The notes under the pieces are model-generated. The model was not told the origin of the DNA. It worked only from the letters and a program-made list of their open reading frames with translations, and did no database searches. From JAUILH01 sp964230215 (GTDB lineage Bacteria > Bacteroidota > Bacteroidia > Flavobacteriales_D > JAUILH01): a DNA stretch of 64,000 nt. Position numbers and translations under genes: made by a program. The stretch is taken from contig CAXRGQ010000014.1 in NCBI GenBank assembly GCA_964230215.1, positions 1 to 64,000 of the forward strand. Direction: 5' to 3'. Positions 40,857-50,313 of the stretch are shown here, in pieces; positions within the stretch are counted from its first letter, which is position 1; every line of letters begins with the position of its first letter.

Positions 40857-41462
40857 ATGGCAAGATATAGAGGACCAAAATCAAAAGTCTCAAGGAGATT
40901 TAGAGAACCAATCTTCGGCCCAGATAAGGCGCTAGAGAGAAAGAATTACCCTCCTGGTATGCACGGACCAAGAAAAAGGAGAGGGAAGCAATCTGAATAC
41001 GCAGTTCAGTTAGCTGAAAAACAAAAAGCAAAGTATACCTATGGTATTCTTGAAAAGCAGTTTTCTAATTTATTTAAGAAAGCGTCAAGAATGAAAGGTA
41101 TCACTGGTCATAACTTACTTATGCTTTGTGAGTCTAGATTAGATAACACTGTATATAGATTAGGAATTTCTCCTACTAGAAGAGGTGCTAGACAGCTTGT
41201 AGGTCACAGACACATCACTGTAAATGGAAATATTGTGAATATTCCTTCTTACAAACTAAGACCAGGAGATGTGATCGGTGTTCGTGAGAAATCAAAGTCA
41301 CTAGAAGCAATTACTGAATCACTTGCAGCTAATTCGGAAGCATTCGAATGGTTGTCTTGGGATCCTGCTTCAATGTCTGGAACTTTTAACGCGTCTCCTG
41401 AAAGAGAGCAAATTCCAGAAAATATCAAGGAACAATTAATCGTCGAACTTTACTCTAAATAA
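40857..41462 (+). CDS. rpsD: 30S ribosomal protein S4
   Basis: S4 is a primary 16S assembly protein and a translational repressor in other bacteria. MARYRGPKSKVSRRFREPIFGPDKALERK is the Bacteroidota-type start. The S4 RNA-binding domain is at RLGISPTRRGARQLVGHRHITVNG. 201 residues. Cys residues of the zinc-binding N-terminal form are absent. Confidence 0.98.
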   Translation: MARYRGPKSKVSRRFREPIFGPDKALERKNYPPGMHGPRKRRGKQSEYAVQLAEKQKAKYTYGILEKQFSNLFKKASRMKGITGHNLLMLCESRLDNTVYRLGISPTRRGARQLVGHRHITVNGNIVNIPSYKLRPGDVIGVREKSKSLEAITESLAANSEAFEWLSWDPASMSGTFNASPEREQIPENIKEQLIVELYSK

Positions 41463-41471
41463 TATTACACT

Positions 41472-42464
41472 ATGGCAATTTTAGATTTTCAAAAGCCGGA
41501 CAAGGTAATCATGATTAATTCGGATGACCACATTGGTCAATTCGAGTTTAGACCACTTGAGCCAGGTTATGGTATTACCATAGGTAATGCATTAAGAAGA
41601 ATTTTACTTTCGTCGCTTGAAGGTTTCGCAATTACTTCTATTAAAATTGAAGGTGTGGACCACGAGTTTTCTACCATCAAAGGTGTAGTAGAAGATGTAA
41701 CTGAAATCGTATTAAACCTTAAACAGGTTCGTTTCAAGCAACAAATCGAAGGAACTGACAACGAAAAAGTGACTATCGCTATTTCTGGTCAGGAAAACTT
41801 TACTGCAGGAGATATTGGTAAGTTTACATCTGCATTCCAGGTGTTAAACCCAGATCACCTTATCTGTAGCATGGAAAAGAATGTTAAGTTGAACATTGAA
41901 CTTACTATCGATAAAGGTAGAGGGTACGTTCCTGCTGACGAGAATAAAAGAGGTGGTGCTGCTGTAGGTACTATCTTCATTGATTCAATCTTTACTCCAA
42001 TTAAAAACGTAAAATATGCGATTGAAAACTATCGTGTTGAACAAAAGACTGATTACGAAAAATTAGTTCTTGATATTGACTCAGATGGTTCTATTCACCC
42101 TAAGGATGCACTTAAAGAAGCGGCTAAGATTCTTATCCACCACTTTATGTTGTTCTCTGATGAAAGAATTACACTTGACAGTGAAGAGAAATCAGAAACT
42201 GAAGAGTTTGATGAAACGTCATTACACATGCGTCAGCTACTTAAGACTAAGCTTGTAGATATGGATTTATCTGTACGTGCACTTAACTGTCTTAAAGCTG
42301 CAGACGTTGAAACACTTGGAGATCTTGTTTCTTACAACAAGAACGATTTGTTGAAATTCAGAAACTTTGGTAAGAAATCACTTACTGAGCTTGAAGATTT
42401 GATCGAATCTAAAGGTCTTCACTTTGGAATGAACGTTTCGAAATACAAGTTAGATAAAGAATAA
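41472..42464 (+). CDS. rpoA: DNA-directed RNA polymerase subunit alpha
   Basis: Alpha assembles the polymerase and contacts activators and UP elements. The N-terminal domain includes PLEPGYGITIGNALRRILLSSLEGFAITSIKIEGV. The C-terminal domain includes VRALNCLKAADVETLGDLVSYNKNDLLKFRNFGKKSL, the two helix-hairpin-helix motifs that bind DNA. 330 residues, standard. Confidence 0.98.
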   Translation: MAILDFQKPDKVIMINSDDHIGQFEFRPLEPGYGITIGNALRRILLSSLEGFAITSIKIEGVDHEFSTIKGVVEDVTEIVLNLKQVRFKQQIEGTDNEKVTIAISGQENFTAGDIGKFTSAFQVLNPDHLICSMEKNVKLNIELTIDKGRGYVPADENKRGGAAVGTIFIDSIFTPIKNVKYAIENYRVEQKTDYEKLVLDIDSDGSIHPKDALKEAAKILIHHFMLFSDERITLDSEEKSETEEFDETSLHMRQLLKTKLVDMDLSVRALNCLKAADVETLGDLVSYNKNDLLKFRNFGKKSLTELEDLIESKGLHFGMNVSKYKLDKE

Positions 42465-42484
42465 TTAGCTAAAAAAGTTTTGAA

Positions 42485-43135
42485 ATGAGACACGGAAAGA
42501 AGTTTAACCATTTAGGTAGAAAAAGTGCCCATAGAAAAGCAATGTTAGCTAATATGGCTAGCTCGCTAATTGAGCACAAGAGAATTAGAACTACTGTTGC
42601 CAAAGCAAAGGCATTACAGAAATATATCGAACCACTTGTAACTAAGTCAAAAACGGATTCTACACACTCTAGAAGAACAATCTTTAGATACTTACAATCT
42701 AAAGATGCTGTGAACGAACTGTTCAGAGAAGTTGCTCCTAAAGTTGGTGATAGACCAGGTGGATATACAAGAATCATTAAGTTAGCTCCGCGTTTAGGTG
42801 ATGCTGCAGAAATGGCGTATATCGAACTAGTTGACTTTAACGAGTTAATGTTAGCTGAAAGCAAGCCAAAGGCTTCTGGTAAGAAAAGAAGCCGAAGAGG
42901 TGGTAAGAAAGCTACTGACGCTACTAAAGCTGCTCCTGCTGCTGATGCGAAAGAGGAAGTGGAAGAAGTGAAAGCAGAGGCTAAAGCGGAAGAAGTTGCA
43001 GAAGAAACAGCTGAGGAAGTTGTTGAAGAAGCACCAGAGGCAACAGCTGAGGCAGCAGAGGAATCGACAGAAGAAAACACAGAAGATTCTAAAGAAGATG
43101 ATAACAACGAAGAAGAGAAAGAAGATAAAGCTTAA
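42485..43135 (+). CDS. rplQ: 50S ribosomal protein L17 with a long acidic C-terminal tail
   Basis: L17 sits near the tunnel exit. The core (1-125) has MRHGKKFNHLGRKSAHRKAML and GDRPGGYTRIIKLAPRLGDAAEMAYIELV. After residue 130 a basic patch (KASGKKRSRRGGKKATD) is followed by about 70 residues rich in Glu and Ala, ending in an Asp/Glu run. E. coli L17 ends near residue 127. The tail is in frame and has normal codon use, so it is real coding sequence. Last gene of the supercluster, followed by a strong terminator. Confidence 0.97.
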   Translation: MRHGKKFNHLGRKSAHRKAMLANMASSLIEHKRIRTTVAKAKALQKYIEPLVTKSKTDSTHSRRTIFRYLQSKDAVNELFREVAPKVGDRPGGYTRIIKLAPRLGDAAEMAYIELVDFNELMLAESKPKASGKKRSRRGGKKATDATKAAPAADAKEEVEEVKAEAKAEEVAEETAEEVVEEAPEATAEAAEESTEENTEDSKEDDNNEEEKEDKA

Positions 43136-43156
43136 TCTAAATCGTTTGTAGAGATA

Positions 43157-43199
43157 CAAAACCCTGATTTCGACTCAGTCGATTTCAGGGTTTTTTTTT
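43157..43199 (+). terminator. intrinsic terminator of the ribosomal supercluster
   Basis: AAAACCCTGA pairs with TCAGGGTTTT around an inner TCGACTCAGTCGA stem, followed by nine T. It lies 21 bases past the rplQ stop. Confidence 0.9.
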
Positions 43200-43287
43200 G
43201 TCCACAGGATTATTTAATTGTTAATGAACTGGTGGAAATTGTGAAAAATGTAAAAATTTATGACAAGGTCAAACAAGATGTTTACTG

Positions 43288-43295
43288 TACCTTTG
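43288..43295 (+). promoter_or_regulatory. -7 promoter element of carA-eno
   Basis: TACCTTTG matches TAnnTTTG 17 bases before the carA ATG, downstream of the supercluster terminator. The -33 region is weak. Confidence 0.5.
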
Positions 43296-43312
43296 TTCAA
43301 ACCTAAAAGACA

Positions 43313-44440
43313 ATGAGATTTAAAGACAAGCAAAAAGCTGTATTAGTTCTAGAAGATGGCACTGTATTCGAAGGATTCTCCGCAGGAGCCGTAGGTAAAA
43401 CCCAAGGTGAAATAGCATTTAATACTGGTATGACGGGATATCAGGAGGTATTCACGGATCCGTCTTATTATGGTCAGGTTCTAGTAATGACTACTGCCCA
43501 TATCGGTAACTACGGTGTACATGCCCAAGAAATCGAATCCAATTCTATAAAAATATCTGGTTTAGTAGTTAAGAACTTTTCAGATACCTATTCTAGACCA
43601 GGAGCTGAATCGTCTTTACAAGCTATGTGCGAAAGAGATAATGTCGTGGCAATTTGTAATGTAGATACCAGAGCACTGGTTAGACACATTAGAACTAAAG
43701 GAGCCATGAACTGTATCATCTCTTCTGACGGCACTTCAATAGATGATCTTAAGAATGAAGTTAAGTCGCTACCAAGTATGGAAGGGCTTGAACTCTCTTC
43801 AAAAGTAAGTACTGAGGAAACCTACCTTGTCAATGAAGGAGGAGACTACAAAGTGGCACTCCTTGACTTAGGTGTTAAACTAAATATTATTCGTTGTCTT
43901 GTGTCAAGAGGATGCTCTGTTAAGGTATTCCCATATAACACGTCAAGTGAGGAGATTTTGGCTTACAACCCAGATGGTATTATGTTGTCGAATGGGCCTG
44001 GAGACCCATCAGCAATGCCTAGTGTAATTGAAAACGTTAAAAAATTAGTGGAAAGTGGATTACCTATGTTCGGAATTTGTCTTGGACATCAGGTGCTAGC
44101 TTTAAGCCAAGGATTAGGCACTGAAAAGATGTTTAACGGCCATAGAGGTATCAACCACCCAATACTTAACATAGAAACGGGTAAAGGTGAGATAACTTCT
44201 CAGAATCACGGTTTCGTTGTTAAAATGGATGATGCCAAGAATAGTGATGTAGTAGAAATGAGTCACCGTCACTTAAACGATGATACGCTAGCTGGGATCA
44301 AGTTTAAAGATAAGCCAGTGTTCTCTGTGCAATATCACCCTGAAGCTTCACCTGGACCACACGATTCTAGGTATCTGTTTGATCAATTCGTAGATAATAT
44401 TAAAGCCAACATAAAGGTTTCTGAAAAACAATTAAGTTAA
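43313..44440 (+). CDS. carA: carbamoyl-phosphate synthase small subunit
   Basis: CarA hydrolyses glutamine and passes ammonia to CarB for carbamoyl phosphate (arginine and pyrimidine synthesis). The N-terminal domain has GEIAFNTGMTGYQEVFTDPSYYGQ. The GATase domain has the nucleophile Cys in PMFGICLGHQVLALSQG, and the His-Glu pair in VQYHPEASPGPHDS. 375 residues. carB is not in the window. A short gap (16 bases) to eno suggests cotranscription. Confidence 0.97.
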   Translation: MRFKDKQKAVLVLEDGTVFEGFSAGAVGKTQGEIAFNTGMTGYQEVFTDPSYYGQVLVMTTAHIGNYGVHAQEIESNSIKISGLVVKNFSDTYSRPGAESSLQAMCERDNVVAICNVDTRALVRHIRTKGAMNCIISSDGTSIDDLKNEVKSLPSMEGLELSSKVSTEETYLVNEGGDYKVALLDLGVKLNIIRCLVSRGCSVKVFPYNTSSEEILAYNPDGIMLSNGPGDPSAMPSVIENVKKLVESGLPMFGICLGHQVLALSQGLGTEKMFNGHRGINHPILNIETGKGEITSQNHGFVVKMDDAKNSDVVEMSHRHLNDDTLAGIKFKDKPVFSVQYHPEASPGPHDSRYLFDQFVDNIKANIKVSEKQLS

Positions 44441-44456
44441 TTTTTAAGCGATAAGC

Positions 44457-45737
44457 ATGAGCTATATAGCGCAAATCAAAGCAAGAGAGATATTGGATTC
44501 AAGAGGGAATCCTACAGTTGAAGTGGAAGTGTATACAACGGGCGGTGGATATGGAAGAGCAGCAGTGCCTTCTGGTGCTTCTACAGGTGTGCATGAGGCG
44601 GTTGAATTGAGAGATGGAGATAAAGGAAGATATCTCGGAAAGGGTGTTACTAAAGCGGTTGCAAATATCAATAACTTCCTAAATGAAGAATTAAATAACG
44701 TATACGTTTTTGATCAAGCTTTGATTGACAAGGCCATGATCTCGATGGATGGAACTCCTAACAAAGGAAATCTGGGAGCGAATGCTATCTTGGGCGTTTC
44801 ATTAGCTATTGCAAAAGCGGCTGCAGCTGAATCTAATACACCGCTTTACAGATATATAGGAGGGGTAGGTGCACACACCTTGCCAGTACCTATGATGAAC
44901 ATTCTGAATGGTGGAGAGCACGCTGATAATAAAATAGATATCCAGGAGTTCATGGTAATGCCATTTGGTGCGCCGAACTTCAGTGAGGCGCTTAGATGGG
45001 GGACTGAGATTTTCCATGAATTAAAAGGGGTGCTTAAGTCTAAGGGGATGAATACCAATGTTGGTGATGAAGGAGGATTCGCACCAAACTTAGGGTCCAA
45101 CGAAGAAGCTATTGAATCTGTTTTGGAGGCTATAGAGAAAGCTGGGTATAAACCAGGTGAAGATATTTGGATTGCACTTGATGCAGCATCAACTGAATTC
45201 TATAAGGATGGAACGTATACATTTGAATCTACCGGCGATAAAAGATCAAGCTCTGAATTAGTTGATTATTGGAAAACTTGGGTAGAGAAGTATCCTATAA
45301 TATCTATTGAAGATGGTTTGGCGGAAGACGACTGGACTGGTTGGAAAGAGTTGACAGATGCTATCGGTGATAAGGTTCAGTTAGTGGGTGACGATTTGTT
45401 TGTGACCAACTCTCAAAGGTTAGCAAGAGGTATTGACGAAGGTGTTGCCAACTCGATTCTTGTAAAAGTGAATCAGATAGGTACATTAAGTGAAACGATT
45501 GATGCTGTTCACATGGCGACTAGAAACTCATATACATCCGTTATGAGTCATAGAAGTGGTGAAACAGAGGATACAACTATTGCAGATCTTGCCGTAGCGT
45601 TAAATACTGGCCAGATTAAGACTGGTTCAGCTTCTCGTTCAGATCGTATCGCTAAATACAACCAATTGCTTAGAATTGAAGAAGAACTTGGCAAGACGGC
45701 TTACTACCCAGGCAAAGACTTTAAGTTTATAAAGTAA
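44457..45737 (+). CDS. eno: enolase
   Basis: Enolase converts 2-phosphoglycerate to PEP. GKGVTKAVANIN, the catalytic Lys/Glu blocks GGEHADNKIDIQEFMVMPFGA, metal ligands in SIEDGLAEDDWTGW and VGDDLFVTN, and SHRSGETEDTTIADLAVALNTGQIKTGS are all present. 426 residues. The stop TAA shares its last base with the ATG of the next gene. Confidence 0.98.
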   Translation: MSYIAQIKAREILDSRGNPTVEVEVYTTGGGYGRAAVPSGASTGVHEAVELRDGDKGRYLGKGVTKAVANINNFLNEELNNVYVFDQALIDKAMISMDGTPNKGNLGANAILGVSLAIAKAAAAESNTPLYRYIGGVGAHTLPVPMMNILNGGEHADNKIDIQEFMVMPFGAPNFSEALRWGTEIFHELKGVLKSKGMNTNVGDEGGFAPNLGSNEEAIESVLEAIEKAGYKPGEDIWIALDAASTEFYKDGTYTFESTGDKRSSSELVDYWKTWVEKYPIISIEDGLAEDDWTGWKELTDAIGDKVQLVGDDLFVTNSQRLARGIDEGVANSILVKVNQIGTLSETIDAVHMATRNSYTSVMSHRSGETEDTTIADLAVALNTGQIKTGSASRSDRIAKYNQLLRIEEELGKTAYYPGKDFKFIK

Positions 45738-46513
45738 TGGGTAGGATACACGCTCCCGAGTTTGAAGACTATTCTTGGTTCCCATCAGGACTAAGAAATT
45801 TTATGACAGATTTTTTAGAGCATGTAGCACACAAGTTTGATTTTTACAAGGACTTAACACCCTACTTGGTTAAAGGGCTTAAAGCGAGTGGCACAAACAC
45901 TATTATTGATTTGGCTTCTGGTGGAGGAGGTGATTATGTGAAGATAGGGGAGCGTGTTGCAAACGAAATCCCAGATGTGAAAATCAAATTTTCTGATTAC
46001 TATCCTAACATAGAAGGCTTTAAACGAGCAGTTAAGAAAGGAGGAGAGAAGTTTTCATATATCGAGAATCCTGTAAACGCAATGGATGTGCCCGAAAAGC
46101 ATAAGGGCTTGCGCACTATGTTTCTATCTTTTCATCACTTTAGACCTGATGACGCAAAACAGATTCTGCAAAACGCGGTGGATAGCAAACAACCCATTTT
46201 CATAGCAGAAGCTCAAGAAAGAAATGTAATGCATTTTATAGCATTCTTCTTTTCGCCAATTAATGTGCTCATCATGACACCATTTATTCGTCCGTTTAAT
46301 ATCTGGCGCTTGGTGTTTACATATCTAATTCCCTTGGTGCCATTATTCGTGTGGTGGGATGGCTTAGCATCTGTTTTAAGAACCTATTCTGAAAAGGAAA
46401 TGAATGAGCTAATCAAATCACTTAACAATAGTGATTCATTCGAATGGGAAGTAGGAAAGAAAAAAGCTGGGCCAAGTAGCATTCCTTACCTCTTAGGAAT
46501 ACCTAAATCATAA
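45737..46513 (+). CDS. methyltransferase-like protein with hydrophobic insert, coupled to enolase
   Basis: A 258-residue protein with a Rossmann-like SAM-binding start: motif I IIDLASGGGGDYVKIGE, then KIKFSDYYPN as the acidic second strand, and LSFHHFRPDDAKQIL where methyltransferases have their motif post-I to IV. After about residue 155 come two hydrophobic runs (HFIAFFFSPINVLIMTPFI and LVFTYLIPLVPLFVWW) that may anchor it to the membrane. The substrate is unknown. The ATG overlaps the eno stop (TAATG), so its translation is probably tied to eno. A bidirectional terminator follows. Confidence 0.8.
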   Translation: MGRIHAPEFEDYSWFPSGLRNFMTDFLEHVAHKFDFYKDLTPYLVKGLKASGTNTIIDLASGGGGDYVKIGERVANEIPDVKIKFSDYYPNIEGFKRAVKKGGEKFSYIENPVNAMDVPEKHKGLRTMFLSFHHFRPDDAKQILQNAVDSKQPIFIAEAQERNVMHFIAFFFSPINVLIMTPFIRPFNIWRLVFTYLIPLVPLFVWWDGLASVLRTYSEKEMNELIKSLNNSDSFEWEVGKKKAGPSSIPYLLGIPKS

Positions 46514-46535
46514 TACTAAATATTACGATATAAAA

Positions 46536-46566
46536 AAAAGCTCTGCCGATTCAGCAGAGCTTTTTT
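46536..46566. terminator. bidirectional intrinsic terminator
   Basis: AAAAGCTCTGC and GCAGAGCTTTT around a 7-base loop, with A and T runs on both sides, between convergent genes. Confidence 0.88.
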
Positions 46567-46586
46567 AGTTTCATTTAAACCTAAGC

Positions 46587-48239
46587 TTATTTCATTAACT
46601 GAATAGCTTCTGTTTTAACTACATCTCCAGCAACAAATCTAACATAGTACATTCCATCCGCATAAGCAGATAAGTCTATATTAGTTACATATTGATTCGC
46701 CATGTTTATGGTAGTGATTTTCATTCCAACAGCATTGTAAACTTCAAGTCTTAGGTTGTTGAGTGTTTCCATCATTTCAACCGTAAACACTCCGTTTGTA
46801 GGGTTAGGATACAACTTAGTCTTAAACGTTAGTACCGTCTCTTCTACCGTGTTTTGACATGGAGGATAGGTACCATCAAAGGTATCACCAGTCATTGCAT
46901 TTGTTGGGTCTAACCAACCTGATAGATGTCCTCCAGTAGGGTTGTTGTTCGAATTCCAATTATATGACATTTTACCGTAGTAATCTGGTGAATTTGTCTG
47001 CGTACAGAAAGAACCACCCCCAGTTAACTGACCAACGTGGTACCCATTTTGATCCCAAATAGGAGAACCAGAAGATCCTCCTTCAGTAACACCATGGTTA
47101 GTTACGGTAGCACTCCAGTACACTCTCCAATGCGTATTCGCTACACCCCATCCACTATTAATTAAGTTAGACGTATAGGTAGATATTTTCTTTACATCTC
47201 CACTAGGATGATGCGTACTAACACCACTTTCTGCAGCGGTAGTCGATTTGTTCCATCCAGCATAATATGCCTGGTATCCTAATGGAATTGAGTTGTTAAG
47301 TTCAACTAATAAGTAATCAGAACCTGTATTACCACCACCATCATTACTATGAGAACGTCTTGTACATCCTGTCATAGAAGCTGTACTTTCAACAACACCA
47401 CTTCCACAGTTTGCACGCTGTCTTCTAAAGTAGAAGATATATTGGTTAAAGTCACTTGAAGAACTAGCATCTCCACAGTGGAACGCAGTTAATACGTATG
47501 GCTTACAGTCAACATTTGTGTTGTTCATTACCGTACCACTACAATATCCACTTCCACCACCAGCAACAACTATAATTCTAACTGTAGCGTCAATTTGTGG
47601 CTCCCAATCGTCACCTTCAGGACATCTAACGTCAACCTGACATGGGTCAGATCCTCTTTCGTCTGCAAATCCTTCCGTAAAATCTTCAACACCTCTATAA
47701 TAGTGGGCAGCATTTTCAACCGAAATTACACCTGGCTCAGAAACACCGTCTGGCTCAAAGTATTCGATAATTGAAGTTGACCCACCTACAATTCCAGTAT
47801 GGAATTTTCTATGTTCTTTATTGTTCGCACTTGTAAATGCACCAATAACTTGTGATCTATCTTGATTATAAACGTGCATAATTGCACCTTCAGGAATGAA
47901 GAAATCATCATAAGTAATAGATAATGCCTGTGCACCGGTTGACGATATTTTTAGTCGCCATAATTTTCCACCAGGAACATCCATCCATGTTCCACCAGTT
48001 TCTGTTGATGTGTTTACTGGTAAAAATCTAGAGACCATATATAAGTGTCCGTTTTTACCGTCAGTATCTTCCGCATTGATTTTGTCCATGTCCAGGCCAG
48101 GAAGGCTTACATGACTTAAATCTCTATCGTAATTTAAATGATCGTGTATTGATGTGTATGGAGCAATGTCTGCACTTAACTGACCAAAACTTAGGCCTGT
48201 TGCCAACACTATTCCTACAAAGAGTAAAGCTTTTTTCAT
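46587..48239 (-). CDS. lysyl-endopeptidase-like secreted serine protease with T9SS sorting domain
   Basis: A secreted trypsin-fold protease. A signal peptide (1-19) is followed by a propeptide (about 20-195) and a catalytic domain beginning near CQVDVRCPEGDDW, which matches Achromobacter protease I as I recall it. The triad is His in VLTAFHCG, Asp in GSDYLLVELNN and Ser in EGGSSGSPIWD. The Asp giving Lys preference seems kept (SPDYYGK), as does the Trp near the S1 site (SGWGVANTHW), while the stacking His in GQLHGG is Thr here. The last 80 residues form a type A T9SS C-terminal domain (KLYPNPTNGVFTVEM...). Confidence 0.9.
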   Translation of the reverse strand: MKKALLFVGIVLATGLSFGQLSADIAPYTSIHDHLNYDRDLSHVSLPGLDMDKINAEDTDGKNGHLYMVSRFLPVNTSTETGGTWMDVPGGKLWRLKISSTGAQALSITYDDFFIPEGAIMHVYNQDRSQVIGAFTSANNKEHRKFHTGIVGGSTSIIEYFEPDGVSEPGVISVENAAHYYRGVEDFTEGFADERGSDPCQVDVRCPEGDDWEPQIDATVRIIVVAGGGSGYCSGTVMNNTNVDCKPYVLTAFHCGDASSSSDFNQYIFYFRRQRANCGSGVVESTASMTGCTRRSHSNDGGGNTGSDYLLVELNNSIPLGYQAYYAGWNKSTTAAESGVSTHHPSGDVKKISTYTSNLINSGWGVANTHWRVYWSATVTNHGVTEGGSSGSPIWDQNGYHVGQLTGGGSFCTQTNSPDYYGKMSYNWNSNNNPTGGHLSGWLDPTNAMTGDTFDGTYPPCQNTVEETVLTFKTKLYPNPTNGVFTVEMMETLNNLRLEVYNAVGMKITTINMANQYVTNIDLSAYADGMYYVRFVAGDVVKTEAIQLMK

Positions 48240-48480
48240 AAAATATTTTTTTGTGAAGCTCTTAAAGATAATGAATAATGTTCATTTTCTAATGAAAAAT
48301 TGGTCCAAGTATTGGATGTTTAAGCTAAATCCTACCAATTACAAGACAAAAAGTACCGTTTACATAAATTATGTTAAAACAAGCTAAAAGGATGAAATAA
48401 GGTACGATTTATGTTGTTATATTTAAAGAATGAGGTCATTTCTGTAACCTCTTAGCATGTATATAAGTTTAGATTAGAAT

Positions 48481-50283
48481 ATGATAGCTATTAAGAATAT
48501 AATAAATAGAAGATTCACAACGCTAATTGCCGCAACACTGATTTCATTTGCGTCATTCGCTTCTGGTGAATTGAAACCTAAGGATAACGATCCGGCAAAG
48601 ACCACAATAAAGTTCAGATATGTATATACATATGTCGATGGTTACTATGTGGATAAGGTGGATGCGGCTGAGTTGACTAAAACAGCCATGTTAAATATGG
48701 TGTATTACGTTGATTCATCAAAGGCGGAGGACATGGTAAAGAAACACTACGATAGTTCGCAGCCAATGTTGAGCTTTAATAGCATTTTTGAGGAACTCGA
48801 TAAAATTGCTCCCGACTCTATTGATCGTGCGGAAATGGTAGATATGGGTATACGTAAGATGCTAGAAGAACTAGACCCTCATACCGTATATTTCACAGCT
48901 GAGCAATTTGAAGAAATGAACACACCACTTCAAGGTAATTTTGAGGGTGTAGGCATACGATTTAATATTTTGAAGGACACTTTGATGGTGGTTAACCCGA
49001 TTCCTAACGGGCCATCCGAATCTGTTGGAATCATTTCTGGAGATAAAATTATTAAAATTGACGGCGAAAATGTAGCAGGTGTTGGATTGAAAAACTCGGG
49101 TGTACGCGATAGACTCTTGGGTAAAAAGGGAACAAAAGTTAAACTTGAAATTCAGCGCAGAGGACAGAAAAAGCTATTAGAGTTTGTTGTCACAAGAGAT
49201 AAAATCCCTGTTTATTCTGTTGAAGCTGCCTATATGGCTCGTCCTGGAATTGGCTACATCAAATTGAATAATTTCTCGGCTACCACTATGCAAGAGATTC
49301 ACAAAGCGATTGATACCTTAAAACAACAAGGAATGGAAAAGCTTGTGCTTGACCTACAAGGTAATGGCGGTGGATACCTAAACATGGCGGTTGATTTAGC
49401 GAATGAGTTTTTAGTGGACGACCAACTCGTGGTATACACAGAAGGTCGTGCATTTCCGTCTGAGAAATATTTTGCAAATACCTTAGGTGATTTTGAAAAA
49501 GGTGAGCTGATTATCTTAATCGATCAGTCATCAGCATCAGCGTCTGAAATTGTTTCAGGTGCAGTGCAAGATTGGGACAGAGGATTGATTGTTGGAAGAC
49601 GTTCGTTCGGAAAAGGACTGGTGCAGAGGCAAATTGTTCTTCCAGATGAAAGTGCTATGCGTTTGACCATTTCACGATATTACACACCTACAGGCCGCTC
49701 AATTCAGAAACCATATGACGACGGTCTTGAAGCGTATTACAAAGAAAAATACGAGCGTTATGCGAATGGTGAGTTAACAGATGAAGATAAAATTAACCTA
49801 CCTGATTCGCTTAAGTTTTACACTAAAGTAATGAAGCGAGATGTATATGGTGGAGGAGGTATTACGCCAGATGTATTCGTGCCTCTCGATACAACTGGAC
49901 AATCGGATTATTTTTATGATTTGATTAGAAAAGGACACCTGAATACATTTAGTATTACTTACATTGATGAGCACAGAGAAAGTTTGAATAAGAAATACAA
50001 GTCTTTCGAGAAATTTAATAAGAGCTTTCAGCCGCTTAAGGATGGTGTAGTGCAAGAGTTAATTGACTATGCATCTAGTGAAGGGCTTGAGTTTAACGAG
50101 GAAGAATTTGAGCAGTCAAAAGAGATAATCTCTTTGCGTTTAAAAGCATCTATAGCTAGTAATTTATTTGATAGCAGCAGATTCTATGAAGTGATAAATG
50201 AGCTAAATGAATCATTGGTTCGTGCCATAGAATTAATGGAATCTGGGGAATACAAGAAGATGAAATTGGCAATGAATCATTAA
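48481..50283 (+). CDS. S41 family C-terminal processing peptidase
   Basis: A 600-residue periplasmic protease of the CtpA/Prc family. A signal peptide (about 1-27, ending SFASFASG) is followed by a helical N-terminal region, a PDZ domain (about 150-230, FEGVGIRFNI and VGIISGDKIIKIDGENV), and the catalytic core with Ser in LIDQSSASASEIVSGA and Lys in RRSFGKGLVQ. The C-terminal 130 residues are an extra helical domain. The preceding 240-base gap is AT-rich noncoding sequence that must hold two divergent promoters; I could define neither clearly. Confidence 0.94.
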   Translation: MIAIKNIINRRFTTLIAATLISFASFASGELKPKDNDPAKTTIKFRYVYTYVDGYYVDKVDAAELTKTAMLNMVYYVDSSKAEDMVKKHYDSSQPMLSFNSIFEELDKIAPDSIDRAEMVDMGIRKMLEELDPHTVYFTAEQFEEMNTPLQGNFEGVGIRFNILKDTLMVVNPIPNGPSESVGIISGDKIIKIDGENVAGVGLKNSGVRDRLLGKKGTKVKLEIQRRGQKKLLEFVVTRDKIPVYSVEAAYMARPGIGYIKLNNFSATTMQEIHKAIDTLKQQGMEKLVLDLQGNGGGYLNMAVDLANEFLVDDQLVVYTEGRAFPSEKYFANTLGDFEKGELIILIDQSSASASEIVSGAVQDWDRGLIVGRRSFGKGLVQRQIVLPDESAMRLTISRYYTPTGRSIQKPYDDGLEAYYKEKYERYANGELTDEDKINLPDSLKFYTKVMKRDVYGGGGITPDVFVPLDTTGQSDYFYDLIRKGHLNTFSITYIDEHRESLNKKYKSFEKFNKSFQPLKDGVVQELIDYASSEGLEFNEEEFEQSKEIISLRLKASIASNLFDSSRFYEVINELNESLVRAIELMESGEYKKMKLAMNH

Positions 50284-50313
50284 ATCTTATATTTTTGAAA
50301 AAAAAAGATAAAA

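Noticed and set aside
42469..43107. 212-codon minus-strand frame opposite rplQ, rich in Ser/Ala
   Set aside because: It is an antisense shadow of the Glu/Ala-rich L17 tail. Composition is explained by complementing GAA/GCT codons, and L17 on the plus strand is certain.
26130..43135. Internal promoters or terminators within the ribosomal supercluster
   Set aside because: Gaps are mostly under 30 bases and I found no convincing TAnnTTTG with -33 or T-tracted hairpin. The rpsD gap has a hairpin without a T-tract.
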